Made by a program: the position numbers and the translations under genes
Notes under the pieces: generated by a model
Told to the model about the DNA's origin: nothing
The model's input: only the letters and a program-made list of their open reading frames with translations
Database searches by the model: none
From: Ornithodoros turicata
Lineage: Eukaryota > Arthropoda > Arachnida > Ixodida > Argasidae
Assembly: GCF_037126465.1 (NCBI RefSeq)
Contig: NC_088206.1
Location: forward strand, 73,349,687 to 73,413,686
Direction: 5' to 3'
DNA: 64,000 nt
Shown: positions 44,462 through 54,792 of the stretch, in pieces
Layout of the letters: every line of letters starts with the position of its first letter
Position numbering within the stretch: the first letter of the stretch is position 1

Positions 44462-44900
44462 GGCAAGTGGCGCTGTGAGATCATTCTTGAACCACAAGCG
44501 ATGGCAACACCGAGCAACTGTACCCAAGTGGGTTCTCCCCTCCTTGCCTAGTGAAGCCCTTCGTGACTCTTTCGGCTTTCACTTGCCTCTGACGCCTCTT
44601 TGCTTCCGCTTCGGCGGCTCGTACTGCAGGGTCCTGCCACTGAGTCCGCCTTGCCTCTGCTTCGGCGGCACGCGCTGCAGGGTATTCGCGTCTTTGTTGT
44701 TTTGCCTCAGCTTCGACGGCACGCACGTTGGGATCCTGACGTCGCACTCTCTTATTTGCGGCCTGCGCTGCAGGACGGTCTTCGCGAGCTCTGCCGACAC
44801 CACCTAGATAGAGCATGCGCATTGCCTCCTCTCCTTCCTTCGCTACCTGGACATATACAGTTAGAATTCGTCCGCTACTGCGATTCACCATTGTGCGAAT
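44462..44900 (-). pseudogene. Helitron-like ORF fragment with 17-residue tandem repeats (minus strand)
   Basis: The minus-strand frame has three to four repeats with period 17 residues (51 nt), of the form RAAEAEAKRRxRxxxPxV. A C-terminal part follows with CSV, then (after a one-base shift) CCHRLWFKNDL. In arthropod Helitron replicase-helicase proteins, charged A/E/K/R repeats precede a CxxCxRLWF element (family knowledge from memory). Only this N-terminal part is present, with a frameshift at about 44510. It could also be a relic of a host gene family using the same repeat. Confidence 0.5.
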
Positions 44901-45280
44901 TCAAGACCCCGCAAATGATTGCAGCTCACCTGGAACCTGCAGACCTAAACATTTAGACAAAAAGTAAGAGTCGCTTTTCAGAAAATCAGTTTTGAGAAAG
45001 ATTGAGACCGTTTTGCGCTTTTATTTCCAAGTTTTCCCATTTCGTACGCGGGGACGTTCAATCACTACTCGCAGACGACGGTGGTTCTCCTCCATGGCCA
45101 CGACCGCTAAAAGCTTGTTCCTGATTGGCTACGGCCGTTGAAAACACGATCCTGATTGGCTCACTCTTAATTGTTGCGTCAAGTCGACGAGCGCGCAGGC
45201 TTTCTGTATCTAGGTGGTGTTGGCTCTGCGCTTCCGTTCGCGTTCTCGTGCCTGCAGCCAAGCTCGTGTGTCAGCAGGAC

Positions 45281-45790
45281 TAGAGATGCCAAGCCCCGGA
45301 AAAAAAAAACGGAAATTTTGGTGGAAAAAATCAGTTTCTTTCGGCTTTTTTTCCTCGTCTCCGGAAAAATAGCTCACACTTTCCAGGCGACCAAAATTCA
45401 AAAATGTAAATTTTCGTGCCTTCGATGCGTTCCAACCCGCCAACAGTGCCTTAGGTGCCTCTAGTCCGCCAACAACCACCAACTCAGAGCTCCGTCTGGC
45501 TGCTTTAAGCGATCGCCGACATAATGTCGGAGTTCTTGTCGGAGTGGACGGGTTGTTCCTATCGCTGAGTAGACAGCAGTCTCGTGGGATGCTCTGCTCT
45601 GCATTTATGCCTAAAGGATGAACACTACAAAAGCTTCTAGCTCATTGTATGCTGTGGTTTGGCCGGCAATACTTCGATTCAGCAGTAACCACGTTCGTTT
45701 CCATTTTTTTCAATTTTTCGGGGAAAAAATTCAATGAAACCGTTTGTTTTTTTCGAGCGATTCAAAATTTCCGGAAATTTTGCATCTCTA
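45281..45790. mobile_element. 510-bp hAT-like MITE with perfect 8-bp target duplication
   Basis: Ends are TAGAGATGC and the inverted GCATCTCTA, with subterminal CGGAAATTTT / AAAATTTCCGG words. AGCAGGAC flanks the element exactly on both sides (45273-45280 and 45791-45798). The GGAAATTTTGCATCTCTA-type end is common among arthropod hAT derivatives. The interior has no transposase. Confidence 0.9.
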
Positions 45791-46282
45791 AGCAGGACCT
45801 GGTGTCTCCACGGCGTCTCGACCAAAATCACGAAGGGTGATTGTGTGTGTTTCTTTTTCTTTTTTTCACTCAAGCGCCATGCTAATATTGTCCTCGTCGC
45901 CCTAAACTAATACTGTGTTCGCTTTTCTTTCTGCGGACGACGCCAACGCCGCGGTCTCGGGAAGATGATGCACTGACAGCTATCGCTGAAAAACAGAAAC
46001 ATAAACTTCCGTTATCTGTTTCTGTTCTGTTTCATTCGTCGTTCTTGTTGTTCTTATTATACACGGAGATATATACTGTACAATCCGTTCTTTTCTTTCT
46101 TTGTTGCGCAGGTTCTGGTAAGAAACTTTTCAACTCGGCGAGTGTCGCCCAAGATGATATCGCACAAACCAATATTGTGAGTTCCAATTTCAGTCAACGA
46201 TTTTTGTTGCTGTTGTTTTCACTGCGTTCTTATTGGGTGTAGTTGAACATATCGGGGCCATTTCGTACATTAGTGATAGTTA

Positions 46283-46490
46283 GTAACGTGGCTTCCAAAG
46301 TTACCGTATCCATAAACAGCACCCAATCAACGGATAAGATTATGTCATGCGCTGACATTAGTGAGTTTTAGATACCGTTGATACGGTTATCCTGCCTATC
46401 GGAGCCAATCGCAGTGGTGCGTGACTCAAAATCTTATCCACTGATTGGTACCGGTTGATACGGTTCGACGCAAGCCACGTTATCAACGAT
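46283..46490. repeat. Imperfect inverted-repeat element (GTAACGTGGCTT ends)
   Basis: GTAACGTGGCTT at the left pairs with AAGCCACGTTAT at the right. Internal CCAATCAACGGATAAGAT pairs with ATCTTATCCACTGATTGG. The arms are about 55 bases. It is probably a diverged MITE; target duplications are unclear. Confidence 0.55.
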
Positions 46491-48147
46491 CTGCTAAAAC
46501 TATCTATTGGTTCCGGTAGGTACGGTAGCTTCACGGTGACGTTATCAACGGTCTATTGACACTGTCTCTTATCTCGCTTTATACTGGCATCGTCAGCACC
46601 GGTATACTGTAACTACCGGTACTTCCGGCACACGCCGTACGAGGCAAAATCCGACATGAGCAAGTCCTTACGAATTTCACAGACAACAGAGGATGTCTGA
46701 GTGGCTCTTAGAGCTCTGCACTCTGAGGTTTTCCCTAGGTTTTTCCGACAGAGTTTCCCTATAATAACCCCCTCTGACTTCTTCCACCTTGTGCTAACAC
46801 CGAGCAAAAAAGAGAAAATCACACATCTTATCTGTATCTTATGCGTGTATCTCTGTCTTATCCTATTAGTGTCTTACCACTTCTTCGGTCTCCTCTCCCA
46901 TTCTTCCTTTCCTGTTCCTGCAAAGGTTGACTACCAGACCACATCAACCACATCGAACACCACCCTCACCACCACCACTCTCACCACCCTGATTCGCACC
47001 CACAAGACCTGTCGCCTCCGCACCACTGTATCACGTTGGCTTCAACTCGTGCTGTGATCAAGCACCTGTGGTGTGTTTCCATGGCAACCACAAGAAGGAA
47101 CTACTCACACAATTTAGAACGATGTGATTGGTGTATTTCCTTCGCTCATTGTCTTAACGATATCATAATCAGAACAAGAACATTCAACGCTGCGTCATAT
47201 TACAATGGAACCTCGTCAGTACGATGTCCCTATGCGAGTCCGCGATCTCGCGCCTGAGGCAGTTTTCCGGGAATGCGTTTTTTCGTTTTTTTTTTCTGTT
47301 TTTTTTTTTTTTCTCCGCTGAAACTGCGTATTAAGGGTTTCACTCTAGCGTTTATCTCTTTATTCCCAATAATTTCGAATGCGCGTAGATAGCGTATCGC
47401 GTTCCTGGAATCTCCGACGCAAGTTTTCCACGCAGGAAAGCCTTTCAAGTATTATCACGACCGTTTGGAAACGCAGTACTTTATCCATATGCGACAGTGT
47501 CAAGAACAAGATTTGACCCTTATCTCATAGATAAAAACCTTAGTTTGTAACTCACTGTCATGGGATCTCATCTGCCTTCTTCACGAACAACTTATTCCTC
47601 CACATTTATCAATCAACTTCTAAATCAAACTTGTACATTACGTTGCGATAGACGCAGTCATCTAATTGTCACGAGCTCTCTAGTTCGTTTTGTCTGCTTG
47701 GACGCTTGTACATACATATAGCGGTTCAGACGCATTTAAAGAAGAACCTACGTCTAATACTCGTCATGAACGATAGACGGCGCTGTTGTGAAATTCACGT
47801 GTTCCACCTTGAACATATCTCACACATTATTCATCTACGCGGCGGTACTCGGGGGTATCAAGTTTGCTAGGTGGGTACCCGTCGCTTTTACTTGCTATGT
47901 ACCGCGTCATCTTTTTGTCCCGTATTTATTTCTGGACGTTTTTGCAATGAAAACTATACCACTGGGTGTACAACGCTTGAGAATTCCCTTCGGAGTAACT
48001 TCGGAGTCTCTAAGGAGTAACCTTCGGACGTTGTTGCATATTTAACGACGTAGGAAGAAATTATAGTCACAAATTTCAACGTCTCCAACAGTACGTTCAT
48101 ATTTTTGTTCAACAAACTCTAAACGAGATATCCTGGATTGGATGGAC
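46491..48147. other. No gene seen
   Basis: A weak SINE-like stretch (GGTTTTCCCTAGGTTTTTCC region, about 46690-46810) and several poly-T runs occur. Nothing else is supported. Confidence 0.4.
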
Positions 48148-48298
48148 CCAAGCAGCACAATGTACTGAAAGTCGAGTGCAATAGGGGTGGACGGGTAGGT
48201 GGAAGGCCTTGAACAGAATTCTGAAAGTAAAGAACATTGATAATACACATACCGGCCACCCCTATTGCACTTGACTTTCAGTACGTTGTGCTGCTTGG
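48148..48298. mobile_element. 151-bp MITE (CCAAGCAGC family), copy 3, opposite internal orientation
   Basis: Termini are as in copies 1 and 2. The interior reads GTGGAAGGCCTTGAAC, the reverse of the other two copies. GGATGGA occurs on both sides just outside, a possible target duplication. Confidence 0.9.
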
Positions 48299-48507
48299 GG
48301 ATGGATGCATGGATGTATGTATAGATAGCCCTTTATGGCGGGTGGTAGATAGCTTCGATCACGGCGCGTGACGCCTATCATCGTTTTTTGGCAACCCTGG
48401 GTGAAGTACGTGTTCCTGCATAACTAATTTAGCGAAATAAGGGGCAACATCGAGTCATTCTCATACCACGTCGGCACATGAATGTCCTTTAACATTTTGA
48501 AATACCA

Positions 48508-48549
48508 CCCTGCGTACTACGAATAGTATACTATTCGTAATACGCAGGG
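48508..48549. repeat. 42-bp near-perfect palindrome
   Basis: It is symmetric about position 48528.5: CCCTGCGTAC...GAATAGTA|TACTATTC...TACGCAGGG, with a single mismatched pair. It lies 45 bases before the CCCCAAC-type MITE. Confidence 0.85.
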
Positions 48550-48550
48550 T

Positions 48551-48831
48551 TCTCGAGCATATGCTCGAGAAATCTTGAAATGATGTAGTATGTACCCCAA
48601 CACCGAATATCCTCAGGATGTGCGAATAATGTCCCAACGACTTCGCACGTCCGATGGATATCCGAATAATATCCTCTGAACGTACGAATAACGTCCTGAC
48701 GGATTACTACGTCCGATGGATATCATTCGGATATCCATCGGACGTACGAATTCCTCAGGACATTATTCGCACATCCAGAGGATATTCGGTGTTGCTGGGG
48801 TACATGCTATCTCATTTCAAGACTTCTCGAG
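48551..48831. mobile_element. Nested palindromic element, CCCCAAC MITE copy 2 within an outer inverted repeat
   Basis: The core 48595-48800 begins CCCCAACACCGAATATCCTC and ends with its complement. An outer pair, CTCGAGAAATCTTGAAATGA with TCATTTCAAGACTTCTCGAG, encloses it, so the inverted arms extend about 30 bases past the family boundary. The left edge contains the perfect palindrome TCTCGAGCATATGCTCGAGA at 48551-48570. The core has an internal duplication of the GTCCGATGGATATC block relative to copy 1. Confidence 0.8.
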
Positions 48832-50974
48832 CATAACCATCGCATCCAACCTGCACATCCCTATGCTGTCGAGTAATCATCTATAATGGGGTTTAGTTTC
48901 AATGTACATCCGCTGTTAGACTTGGCCGTAACGCGCTGGCCTTTGCAGACTCCGCAACACCCATGAAACAAAGAGGCGAACGCTCAGGTCTGTGCGTGTC
49001 ACACGCATGCAGTCTGACGACGGCAGCACGTACGAACGTTATAACATCGTAGAAGTCGCCAGACCTTATAAGATAAGCAAATACTTGTCTCTTCGTGTTC
49101 TAGAGACTTCTTGCGTGTTGTCTTTTTTTTTAAGCCTTAGTGTGGCTTCCTGTAGTTCCTCTGTAGCAAAACAATGAGTCGCTTACCTCACTGATGTCAT
49201 CACTCTTTCGTACCGTTACCATACAAGTTCTTTTTGCATCATTTCGATAAATGTTTGTCCTGGAGTATACTAGTGCATACGAATACCCAGGGAACGAAGA
49301 GACACCTTGCTCGTGTCAGTGCTCATGCAAACCATAGAGGAAGGAATGAAAGGGGGAACTCAAACTGGGGGCCGTATGACGTCACCATTTTACAGTTGCC
49401 TGCATAGCCATTTAAATGGTACTTGTGGGATCCCTGGGATAGATGTACCCGTAGCACGTAAACATATGACCCCTAAAGTAGCGTGTGCAACGCCACCTCA
49501 TTGCTCCTCTCAGGTAACGTGACACTTACTAGGCTTCAAAGAAGCAAGAACTCGTCTCTTATCCACACGTGCCCTAACGCTTTTCTCTTCTCCTCGACAT
49601 CCTATAAGAGCTAGGCATTGCGCGGGATTTTCGTATTGAAATTTCTGCAAGAGGGAATTGACACCTGTCTCTGCCAGCGAGTACCGTGCATGTGTTGGTA
49701 TAACATACATTTATATCAGTTTTCTTTTTTTTTTTTTTTTAGATGTGTGGGGAGAAGGGGAAAGGTCCTCTCCTTCTCTTCTTTCTTCCATGTCTGCAGA
49801 AAAATCCCCGTTAAACGTCTCGATGGCTTATTTGACAGTATGCTCAAAAGCGGCGTAAAGAATCAAGAAAGTTGCGCTTGAACTTGCGCTAGAGAGCATC
49901 ATTTACGGCGTCTGCCAATCGGTAAGACTGCAGGTAGTGGAAAGATTAATACCTCGAAAAAGGAAATATACTTGAAAACGTTTTGTGTGGCAGAAGAGTG
50001 GTTTTCATCCGCTGCGGAAACATGTCATTATTTTCATCACCTGTCTTTGCTGCGCGGCGGCAGCGGCGGCTCAAGTGTTTGCGAATTTCGCGAATGAAAT
50101 ACCGGTTGGTTCGTGTCTATCCACTGCAAATAAAGGAAGAAACATCATTTGATGCCTTTATTTATTGGCTACGATGGGAGTGGGACGTTACTACGACAGC
50201 GGACGTAAGGGGGTGTTATTTGTAGTCTGGAAGGGCATGAAATGACACCAACAGTATCATCGCAACGTCCTGGGCCGACTTCATGGGGAACTGTGCCGGT
50301 ATTTGTCTTGCAGCACCCAGCCCGTCCTCCCAGTGATGGCTTTCCCCGCTCGTCTGCCTCATTGTCTGTTCTATCAAGGCCATCTAGTACAGAAGGGCTG
50401 TTCTTCCTCCTTCCCTGTATGATATGTCGTTTACTTCAGCCAATCGCTGCAGCTAAGCGGCTTCCAATGAGTCTTCTTGGCTACGACCGCTGAGGCAATG
50501 CTTGGCTGTGATTGGAGGATCCTTATTTAAAGCATCTACACCGCGTCGCTTAGCGATCGGGCCTAATTATTCATAAATGACGACAAAGCCCCCTAGGGGA
50601 CGGACAATGGACGACGAGAACACACAGGCCAAGTCTCAAACTCAGCTGAACGTTTAAGGAAACACGAGACAATGTGAAAAGGGAAAAAGAGGACAGTCTC
50701 GTCACCTTAAGTGTAACTCTACTCCCAATTATTATTTAGAACAGACTCCCTAGCGGCCCTAACACAGTTCTCACAAGAACGTATCAGACGGTCTCCTTCG
50801 AAAGCCGACGAGTCTGGAAGGCCTTCGCAGAGCTCGCATGCCAAAGGGGAATGCAGCCGGTCTCGTCACGTATTCTAGGCACGAGCTCGCTTTCTTTCTA
50901 GAAATTCATATTTTTGTATCGCGTTCACTTATCCCCACAGACTTCCTTTAAAGCATTGCCTCGGTTGCGCTCTT
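48832..50974. other. No gene seen; one SINE fragment
   Basis: A minus-strand Ruka-like fragment (CGTCCTGGGCCGACTTCATG, GGGGAACTGTGCCGG) lies at 50265-50312. A TGACGTCA site is at 49377-49384. Short frames lack support. Confidence 0.45.
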
Positions 50975-51209
50975 CACTCTTTTTTTTAAAGAAGAGGGTG
51001 CACTTTAACCCCTTTTTCTTGCCTCGTATATCACTCCCTTTTAAAGAGTACAATTACTCTCAAAAAGACTCTACTAGAAGAGAAATATAACTGTCCAGTA
51101 GGGAGTTAAAGGGCATCCTCAGGAGAGTATAGCTGTACTCTCCAAAAGGGAGTGCTATATGTGGAAATGAAAAGGAATTTGAGTACACCCCCTTTTTTTT
51201 AAAAGAGTG
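50975..51209. mobile_element. 235-bp MITE just upstream of the GST gene
   Basis: Ends are CACTCTTTTTTTTAAAG and the inverted TTTTTTTTAAAAGAGTG. The interior has inverted GTACTCT/AGAGTAC and ACTCCCTTT/AAAGGGAGT words. It is related in style to the element at 19336-20342. Its right end is 216 bases before the GST start codon, so it overlaps the likely promoter region. Confidence 0.7.
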
Positions 51210-51425
51210 TTGCTTAGCGAGTCAAGTGCTGAGCAACTCTCGGTTACTAATCTCTTAGCGGCGACCCCATACCTTTGCTGGGACGTGGCTACATGCCGCC
51301 ACACGGATGTAGAACAGCACCCTTCAATGTAGAGGAAGCTGTCTGCCCAGAAGTCTGAGGAAGAAGACGATGCGCTTAGAACACTGAATCTCCAGCACTG
51401 AAGACACGACCAAGTCGGCTCCACA

Positions 51426-53143
51426 ATGAGCAACATTAAATTTGCGCTGCCCAAATCTGACGACGAAACTAAACCTCCTCAGAAACAAGCTGAATCCACT
51501 CCTGCTACTGATGCTAAAGCCTCGGAAAAGGGAGCGCCATCTAGTCCAACAGCAGCAGCTCCCAGCACTGCGGTACCGCCAACCGGTAGCAGTAATCCCC
51601 CGCCTCCAGTTTGCGACCCTTCAGCTCCATTCTGCAGCATTGCTCCCTCAACCAGCGACACTGAACCTACGGCGACTTCCGTTTCGACGACGATCCGACT
51701 AACTACCTCTTCAGCTCCAGCTAGCCGTGCACCGTCTGTAGAGTCTGCAGCCTTTGCCCCGCGCACCGCCGTTCCTGCTGTTAAACCTCCCTCTATAGAG
51801 TCTGGATCCTTTGTCCCGCTCTCCAGCATTCCCGCTGACAAACCTCTTTTGGGCTACTGGAACATCCGAGGCCTCGCCGAGCCCGTTCGATATATCCTCA
51901 GGTACAAAGGGGTCGATTTCGAGGACAGACGCTACAACTTTGGACCACCTCCTGCGTACGATTTCAGCGAGTGGGCAGACAACAAGGCTGCCCTGAACCT
52001 CAGCTTTCCGGGCCTGCCCTATTATATTGAAGGAGACGTCAAGCTCACTCAAAGCCTGGCTATTATGCGGTACCTGGCAAGAAAGCACGGCTTAGATGCA
52101 GCGAACGAAGTACAGAAACGGGAATTGGATCTAATGGAACAGCAGGTGAGTGCTGCAATCCAAGACCTTTATAATCGTAGTGCTGGCTATATGCACGGTA
52201 CCAATTCGAACCACTCGCTGTGCTGTCTGAAAATTTTTCCGAGCTTTCCGGTAGACTTTCTACATGTAAGTCGGCACAGTTTCCCTTGAAGACGTAGATT
52301 GACCCTACGCCTTACTGCTTGCTGTCCACGTCTGTACTCAACTTATAACCACAGTTGCTTCGCGGGGCTAACGCAGAATTAAAAGGAAAGCTACAATTCG
52401 GTTGTTACGCGGACAAAGACTTCGTTTACACAGGGGCAAACAGCTCCAAGCTACGTCCTACGATGAGCATCTTTGCTGTGCCATTCAAGGCCCCTTCAAA
52501 CCTACATTAAAATATTGCTGAACGCTAATTATTTCGTCATATATTGTGAATTTATCTGTGTGCATACAGTTCGGAGAAGTCCCTTGCTGACGTTATAAGC
52601 CCAAGACACGAACTTAAAACTCGACCTTCGTTGAGTCGGTCGACTCACGCCAACTGTTGCCGGTGTGTCATAGAAACAGCGTGAACACTGCCTAGCGACC
52701 AGAAGCATCTATATGGGTCTGCTGTAGCAGCGTCTTTGTCCTGACACCTCTTCGTGCCATAGGTATGTGAACTGCGCTGGGGCCTCGGACGCGTCATCTT
52801 CAGCCTCGACTTCGACCTGTCCCAGAAGAAATACATGGCCCTCCTGCCACAGACGTTGGAACCCTACGCCAAATACTTCACCGACAAGAAATGGGTCCTG
52901 GGCGAGCGGATTTCTTACGTGGACTTCATGATGTACGAGACGCTGGACTGGATCCGGATCTTCTCCGAGAACGGCTTCAGGGACATGGCACCGTTAATCG
53001 CCTACTGCGATCGCTTCGAGACCCTGCCTACCATCCGAGGCTACAGGTCTTCCAACGGCTTCGTCAATTGGCCCATTTTTGGACCGCTCGCTAAGTGGGG
53101 ATTTAGGAAGAAGAACAGGGAAGAGATTAGGTTCACCAAGTGA
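51426..53143 (+). CDS. Mu-class glutathione S-transferase with long N-terminal extension
   Basis: The enzyme conjugates glutathione to electrophiles in the cytosol (detoxification; in ticks also linked to acaricide tolerance). Exon 1 is 51426-52145 (720 nt, donor CAG|GTGAGT) and exon 2 is 52763-53143 (381 nt, acceptor CCATAG), phase 0, 366 residues in all. Residues 1-139 are Pro/Ser/Thr/Ala-rich with no domain. The GST fold starts at LLGYWNIRGLAEPVR, with catalytic Tyr144. A Mu loop (about 170-186), LPYYIEGD with cis-Pro198, and LTQSLAIMRYLARKHG (Gln209-Ser210 for glutathione) follow. The helical domain includes GERISYVDFMMYETLD. Canonical Mu enzymes are about 215-225 residues and begin at the Tyr region, so the extension is unusual. 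The first ATG is used because the frame is open to it without a break and codon use is uniform; an internal start is also possible. Confidence 0.93.
52215..52390 (+). repeat. Ruka-like SINE inside the GST intron (+ strand)
   Basis: CTGTCTGAAAATTTTTCC, AAGTCGGCACAGTTTCCCTT, GCTGTCCACGTCTGTACTC and ATAACCACAGTTGCTTCGCG, then an AATTAAAAGGAAA tail, appear in SINE order. The head with the B box is missing. It shares transcription direction with the gene. Confidence 0.7.
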
Positions 53144-53247
53144 CTGCGGGGAAAGGAAAGGGGCACATACGTGCGCGTTTGTTGGAGTCTCTATAATAGG
53201 ACATTATAATTGGATTACATCGACGACAACACAAGATGTGGTAAATT

Positions 53248-53253
53248 ATTAAA
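53248..53253 (+). terminator. Possible GST poly(A) signal (ATTAAA variant)
   Basis: ATTAAA occurs 105 bases after the stop codon within AAATTATTAAAAATG. No AATAAA is seen nearby. Confidence 0.4.
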
Positions 53254-53762
53254 AATGCCTATATAATTGACCCGCAGAAACCATTGGTGAGCAAATTCTT
53301 GCGTTGCAGCAGTGGCCGGCTTGTGAACTGATCTAAGTATATCGTCTGATCTGTCGTCTGTCTTAGAACAGTCAGCAACAGATATCTTAGTTGTGTCGTG
53401 ACAAAGCTACGAATGTACGAACCACCACCTCGCAAAGCCTGTAAGTGCTGCGAACGATTGTGTTGGCTTCACGGGCAACATCATCTGGAGCGGCTCTTTT
53501 TCCAACTTTGTATCTCGAAATGTGGTTCTGGCGGCTCGGCCGTCAGGGTCGGAATAAGCCGGGGCGGGGTAATTGGGGGCTAGGTGATGAAAAGCAGCAT
53601 AACCCAAGGACCAGGGTTAGGAACACAAAAGGACACTACGACTGCCATCGTCGTTCCCACGTGTCGTCTGCATGGCGGTACATCGTATACGTATAGAACG
53701 AAAAGCACTCTTAAGAGCAGCTGCAAACAGGTTCGGAAGCCATGCTAAAGGCTATGTCCATC
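53254..53762. other. Intergenic, nothing recognised
   Basis: Short open frames on both strands without domains. Confidence 0.4.
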
Positions 53763-53905
53763 CAGAGGCGGATCCAGACCTTCGGTTTGGGGGGGGGGGT
53801 TCTTTGTCGGAGCGCGTAGTGTAGGAGGAGAGAGGGAAATCCAATATATAAACTGACGTTTTGGGGGGCATCGCCCCACCCCTTCCCCCCCTGGATCCGC
53901 CATTG
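53763..53905. mobile_element. 143-bp hAT-like MITE with 8-bp target duplication
   Basis: It begins CAGAGGCGGATCCAGACCTT and ends with the inverted CTGGATCCGCCATTG. TGTCCATC precedes it (53755-53762) and TGTCCATT follows (53906-53913), an 8-bp duplication with one change. The GGCGGATCCAG terminus is a widespread hAT signature. Confidence 0.9.
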
Positions 53906-54746
53906 TGTCCATTACCATCATCCCCCAAGGTGAACGTAAGATGGGAACAAAAATGGGGATACGTCCCGAATTTGCGAAGAAGTGACAACTGTATCTTCGC
54001 GCAATGGGGCGCAATGTTTTCACGGCAAATAACTGTTTCGCACACACACACATAGACAACTGTGTTTGCACTTGTTTTATTCAAAAAGCCTCACTTTGTG
54101 TACAACGCCGCTCACGAGCAGCAGCGCTTTCCACTCTCGCTCTTCAGATGGTGTGCGCACTTTGCGTGACCACCACAGTTTGAGGAGTATGGTACAGTGG
54201 CGTCAAGCGCACCGCTACGTGTGTTTCCCTCTCCCTGCGCTGCGATTGACAACCGCGCCGTCCAATGGTGGTGCTTCAGGTGGTGTGATGTCAGGTCTGT
54301 GTGATGCCATTGGTGCATCCACTGTTGCACGTGATGTTGTGACGTCATGGCGCGGTGACGTCATTTCGTTTCTGCTTCGCTCGCCATAAACACGGTCAAA
54401 GCCGCAACAACTACTGCGCAGGTTCGAGCGAGTAGGTCGTGGTTTGAGAGAAAGTGAAAAGAGATACTAGCGCAAAAGATGTTTTAGGGAGAAATTGAGG
54501 ACGCAGTCAACCTGATGTTTCATATCGTCATAATCACACTTTCACGTGAAGATTACTTCTTGTATAGATTACACGTTCTAGGTTACCCGGCAGGTGTCAC
54601 TTTTGGATTGCGGAAGGGCTACATCGGTGGTTTACATCATCATTGACAAGTCCATGTTCATGGGGAACCTTAGCCCTGCAGCAACAAAATAGGAACTGTC
54701 ATTCGGGTGCCACGAGCAAATCTTGAGGTTTGATAACGCGGCCCAA
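53906..54746. other. Intergenic; regulatory-like motif cluster at 54328-54363
   Basis: No supported gene. A minus-strand AATAAA (54071-54076 on +, as TTTATT) and short His-rich minus-strand frames occur, but no coherent gene could be built. Confidence 0.35.
54328..54363. promoter_or_regulatory. E-box plus two consensus CRE palindromes
   Basis: CACGTG at 54328-54333 is followed by TGACGTCA at 54340-54347 and again at 54356-54363. Two exact CREB/ATF octamers 16 bases apart beside an E-box would be a strong binding cluster if in open chromatin. No gene start is firmly tied to it. Confidence 0.4.
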
Positions 54747-54792
54747 CTAGAGTCACTAAATAAGCTACGCGTAGCTTATTTAGTGACTCTAG
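54747..54792. repeat. Perfect 46-bp palindrome
   Basis: Every base from CTAGAGTCACTAAATAAGCT through the centre ACGCGT to its mirror pairs without a mismatch and without a loop. No target duplication was seen. Confidence 0.95.

Noticed and set aside
51479..52088. Minus-strand open frames of 120-125 residues over the GST
   Set aside because: Shadows of the GST exon, which has a clear catalytic domain and splice sites on the plus strand.
54112..54348. His- and Cys-containing minus-strand frame near an AATAAA, thought of as an antimicrobial-like peptide
   Set aside because: No signal peptide, no cysteine pattern of a known family, and no splice evidence.
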